DNA from: Bog-473 sp963750075
GTDB lineage: Bacteria; Actinomycetota; Acidimicrobiia; Acidimicrobiales; RAAP-2
Direction of reading: 5' to 3'
Assembly (NCBI GenBank): GCA_963750075.1
Contig: CAVVPG010000004.1
Location: forward strand, 744,001 to 808,000
Length of the DNA: 64,000 bases
The notes under the pieces were generated by a model, which did not search any database, was not told the DNA's origin, and saw nothing but the letters and a program-made list of their open reading frames with translations. The position numbers were made by a program, and so were the translations under genes. Within the stretch, counting starts at the first letter, position 1. Each line of letters starts with the position of its first letter. Positions 61,866 through 64,000 of the stretch are shown in pieces.

Positions 61866-63415
61866 CCGCGCCGGACACCCGGCGCGGTGCCGGCTTCGTC
61901 GCGCCGGGCGGCGTCGGCGGCCTGCTGGGCGGCCATCGCCAGCACCACCGCCTCGAACACCTTGGCGGCGTCGCGCTCGATGTGCCGGCGAGCCAGCATC
62001 AGGCACCCCGCACCGAGGAAGGCGATCGGCAAGATGATGAGGAAGGCGGTGCGGTAGTTGTCCCCGAACTGCGAGGCGATGGCCGAGGTCACGAGCGGGG
62101 CCGCCGCCGCCCCGAACACGACCGAGGCCAGGTTGAACGCGCCGAACCCTGCGCCGCGCACGTGCGCCGGCGCGGCGTCGGAGAGGCCGGCGCGCAGCGC
62201 CGGCACGCACGCCGTCGCCGCCAGGAACCCCGCCCACTGGGTCACGAACACGAGGGAGAAGGCCATGGGGATGAACGACACCATGAAGAGCGCCGCGCTG
62301 ATGACGATGCAGACCGCAGGGATGACGACCCGGGCCCCGAGGAACCGGTGCACCCAGCGGTCCGCGATGCGGCCGCCGATGATCGTGCCCGGGATGCCAC
62401 CGAGGATGGCCAGCGCTCCGAAGGTGCCGTTGGACGCCTGCTGGGTCAGGTGCAGCTGGTTCTCGTAGAAGTTCGGCATCCACGTGGCCACCGCGGTGAC
62501 GACGAAGCCGACGGTGGACACGCCGACCAGCGCGTAGCGCATGGTGGGGATGCGAAGGATCGTGCCCACGTCCCGGCGCAACCCGTCCACCATGTCGCCG
62601 AGGAAGTGGCGGAAGCCCTGGGGGAAGAGCGGCGCCGCGTCGTCGTCGGCCAGCTCCATCTCCTCGCTGTGGGTGACGTGCGCCCGGTCCGCGCTGCCGC
62701 GGCTCGGCTCGGGCAGGCGCCAGCACAGGTAGGCCACCAGCAGTCCGGGGAACAACGACACGAAGAATGCGAGCCGCCAGCCCCGGCCGTCGAACAACGG
62801 CCCGAGGACGCCGCCGATGGCCAGGCCCATCCCCAGCCCGACGTAGCTCAGGCACTGCTGAATGGAGAACGCGCGACCCCGGCGCTCGGTGCCGTAGTAG
62901 TCGGCGATGACGCTGCTCCCCGAGGGGTCGGTCACCGCCTGCCCGAAGCCGAGCGACGCCCGGATCACCACGAGCAGGCCGAAGGCAGCGGTGGGGACCA
63001 GGCCGCCGAGGGCGCTGACGACCGACCACAGCGCGATGGTCGCGCCCATGGCCCGGGTGCGGTTCCAGCGGTCGGCCAGGTAGCCCGCCGGCATGGTGAT
63101 GATGCCGTTGACCAGGATGAACGCAGAGAAGAGCAGCCCGATGGCGGTGTCGCCCACCCCGAAGGCCGCCTTGATCTGGTTGCTGCTCCCCCGGACGATG
63201 TACTGGTCCATCCCGTCGACGAACAGGGTGAGCCCGACGACCCACATGGGCCAGTTGGAGACCAGCATGCGCCGCGGCCCCGGCGCTGATCGCGCCGCCC
63301 CGCTCGCCGCGCCCGCCGAGGCCACCGCCTCGATCGCCGCCGCAGCGGCGCCCTCCCCGGTCACGTCGGCCGCAGGTGAGCGTTCAGGCGTCCGCCGCGC
63401 CTCCGCCGTGCTCAC
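61823..63415 (-). CDS. MFS transporter (spinster-like/ACS type)
   Basis: A 530-residue transporter of 12 TM segments. Motif A is PAGYLADRWNRTRAMG, and a second copy GGRIADRWVHRFLG opens the C half. An Ala-rich disordered N-terminus (~45 residues) and a central cytoplasmic loop (RGSADRAHVTHSEEMELADD) are present. Substrate unknown, probably an organic acid or lipid. ATG 63415 is the first start; its end overlaps the convergent CHAP gene by 43 bases. Confidence 0.88.
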   Translation of the reverse strand: MSTAEARRTPERSPAADVTGEGAAAAAIEAVASAGAASGAARSAPGPRRMLVSNWPMWVVGLTLFVDGMDQYIVRGSSNQIKAAFGVGDTAIGLLFSAFILVNGIITMPAGYLADRWNRTRAMGATIALWSVVSALGGLVPTAAFGLLVVIRASLGFGQAVTDPSGSSVIADYYGTERRGRAFSIQQCLSYVGLGMGLAIGGVLGPLFDGRGWRLAFFVSLFPGLLVAYLCWRLPEPSRGSADRAHVTHSEEMELADDDAAPLFPQGFRHFLGDMVDGLRRDVGTILRIPTMRYALVGVSTVGFVVTAVATWMPNFYENQLHLTQQASNGTFGALAILGGIPGTIIGGRIADRWVHRFLGARVVIPAVCIVISAALFMVSFIPMAFSLVFVTQWAGFLAATACVPALRAGLSDAAPAHVRGAGFGAFNLASVVFGAAAAPLVTSAIASQFGDNYRTAFLIILPIAFLGAGCLMLARRHIERDAAKVFEAVVLAMAAQQAADAARRDEAGTAPGVRRGQEELEDGGATGDT

Positions 63416-63460
63416 GACCGGCCCGCCGCCCGTCGCTCGCCCGGAGCCCCGTCCCCGCCC

Positions 63461-64000
63461 TCAGGCCCCCGGGGTGTAGCCGGCCGGCAGGGCGATCGAC
63501 TTCATCTCCAGGAAGCTCTCGAGCCCCTCGGGTCCGAACTCGCGGCCCACGCCCGATTCCTTGAAGCCGCCGAACGGCGTGGAGAAGTCGATGGGCACCG
63601 GCGCGTTGAGCATGTAGGTGCCGGTGCGGACCTGGCGGGCCACCCCGAGGCCGCGGTCGTTGTCGGCCGTCCACACCGAGCCGCACAGCCCGTAGCTCGA
63701 GTCGTTGGCGATCTCGACCGCGTTGTCGTCCCCGTCGTAGGGGATGACCACCAGCACCGGACCGAAGATCTCCTCCTGGGCGATCTTCATCTTGTTGTCG
63801 ACGTCGGAGAACACGGTGGGCTCGACGTACCAGCCCTTGGCGAACTCCGAACCCGTCGGCCGGCCGCCGCCGAGCGCGACGGTCGCGCCCTCCTCGCGCC
63901 CGCTGTCGAGATACCCCTCGATCCGGGCCCGCTGCCGCTCGGCCACCACGGGGCCGACCTCGGTCGCCGGGTCCATCGGGTCCCCCACCTTCATGGCGGC
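63461..64000 (-). CDS. Aldehyde dehydrogenase, C-terminal part (partial)
   Basis: The last ~179 residues, cut by the window edge. QEEIFGPVLVVIPYDGDDNA is the ALDH cofactor-site Glu-Phe block, and YGLCGSVWTADNDRG, GTYMLNAPVPIDFSTPFGGF and KESGVGREFGPEGLESFLE follow. The catalytic Cys lies outside the window. Oxidises an unknown aldehyde with NAD(P). Confidence 0.9.
   Translation of the reverse strand, partial: AAMKVGDPMDPATEVGPVVAERQRARIEGYLDSGREEGATVALGGGRPTGSEFAKGWYVEPTVFSDVDNKMKIAQEEIFGPVLVVIPYDGDDNAVEIANDSSYGLCGSVWTADNDRGLGVARQVRTGTYMLNAPVPIDFSTPFGGFKESGVGREFGPEGLESFLEMKSIALPAGYTPGA

Overview
This is a high-GC chromosomal window from an actinobacterium. A maleylpyruvate-isomerase-type (mycothiol-dependent) protein, Lrp and MarR regulators, Thr-rich lipoprotein linkers, Asp-Gly-Gly-Val-Phe propeller repeats and a possible hopanoid gene pair together suggest an uncultured member of the Acidimicrobiia or a relative. 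The class is an inference, because no rRNA gene or taxonomic marker is present.

Bases 1-37.8 kb are an ordinary chromosome. A leftward operon (5142 to 561) runs aminotransferase, PhzF, NUDIX, zinc ribbon, histidine phosphatase, DUF2889, with several start/stop overlaps. It is followed by an endonuclease/exonuclease/phosphatase protein, a SulP transporter, a sphingosine-phosphate-lyase-like PLP enzyme with a DinB-like partner, secreted Cys-pair repeat proteins, EttA, an HpnA/HpnO-like pair, and a sulfatase facing a CPA2 antiporter. A DUF1214-sulfotransferase-SDR operon, a six-repeat propeller protein and a CoA transferase come next. A MarR-MFS-phosphodiester glycosidase-CapA cluster and a secreted phosphoesterase cluster complete this part.

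Bases 37.8-45.1 kb are a mosaic: a degenerate tRNA-like scar, a GNAT-AAA fusion, two inverted copies of a 117-119 bp GC-rich repeat, a cyclase fused to a hydrolase-like domain that lacks its nucleophile, a GDSL protein with three 339-bp tandem repeats, and a complete 1034-bp IS (IS982-like) inserted just upstream of the GDSL gene.

Bases 45154-56208 hold the most interesting object. This is an 11-kb, lower-GC integrative element bounded by 42-bp direct repeats of the 5' half of tRNA-Val(UAC). It carries a tyrosine integrase beside the intact tRNA, an HUH-type replication initiator embedded in and followed by a dense array of GATTAC motifs (a probable origin), MerR-like and XRE-like regulators, an RDD protein, a lipoprotein, several small membrane proteins and a frameshifted serine recombinase. 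No conjugation, capsid or packaging genes were recognised, so it looks like a minimal integrating replicon (plasmid, satellite or IME).

Bases 56.2-64 kb return to the chromosome: an SCO6745-like protein, an inositol-monophosphatase-like gene and an acyltransferase-SGNH gene (the last two each broken by one inserted base), a CHAP protein, an MFS transporter and the end of an aldehyde dehydrogenase. Several single-base frameshifts lie between 53 and 59 kb; whether they are sequencing errors or real lesions cannot be settled from the sequence.
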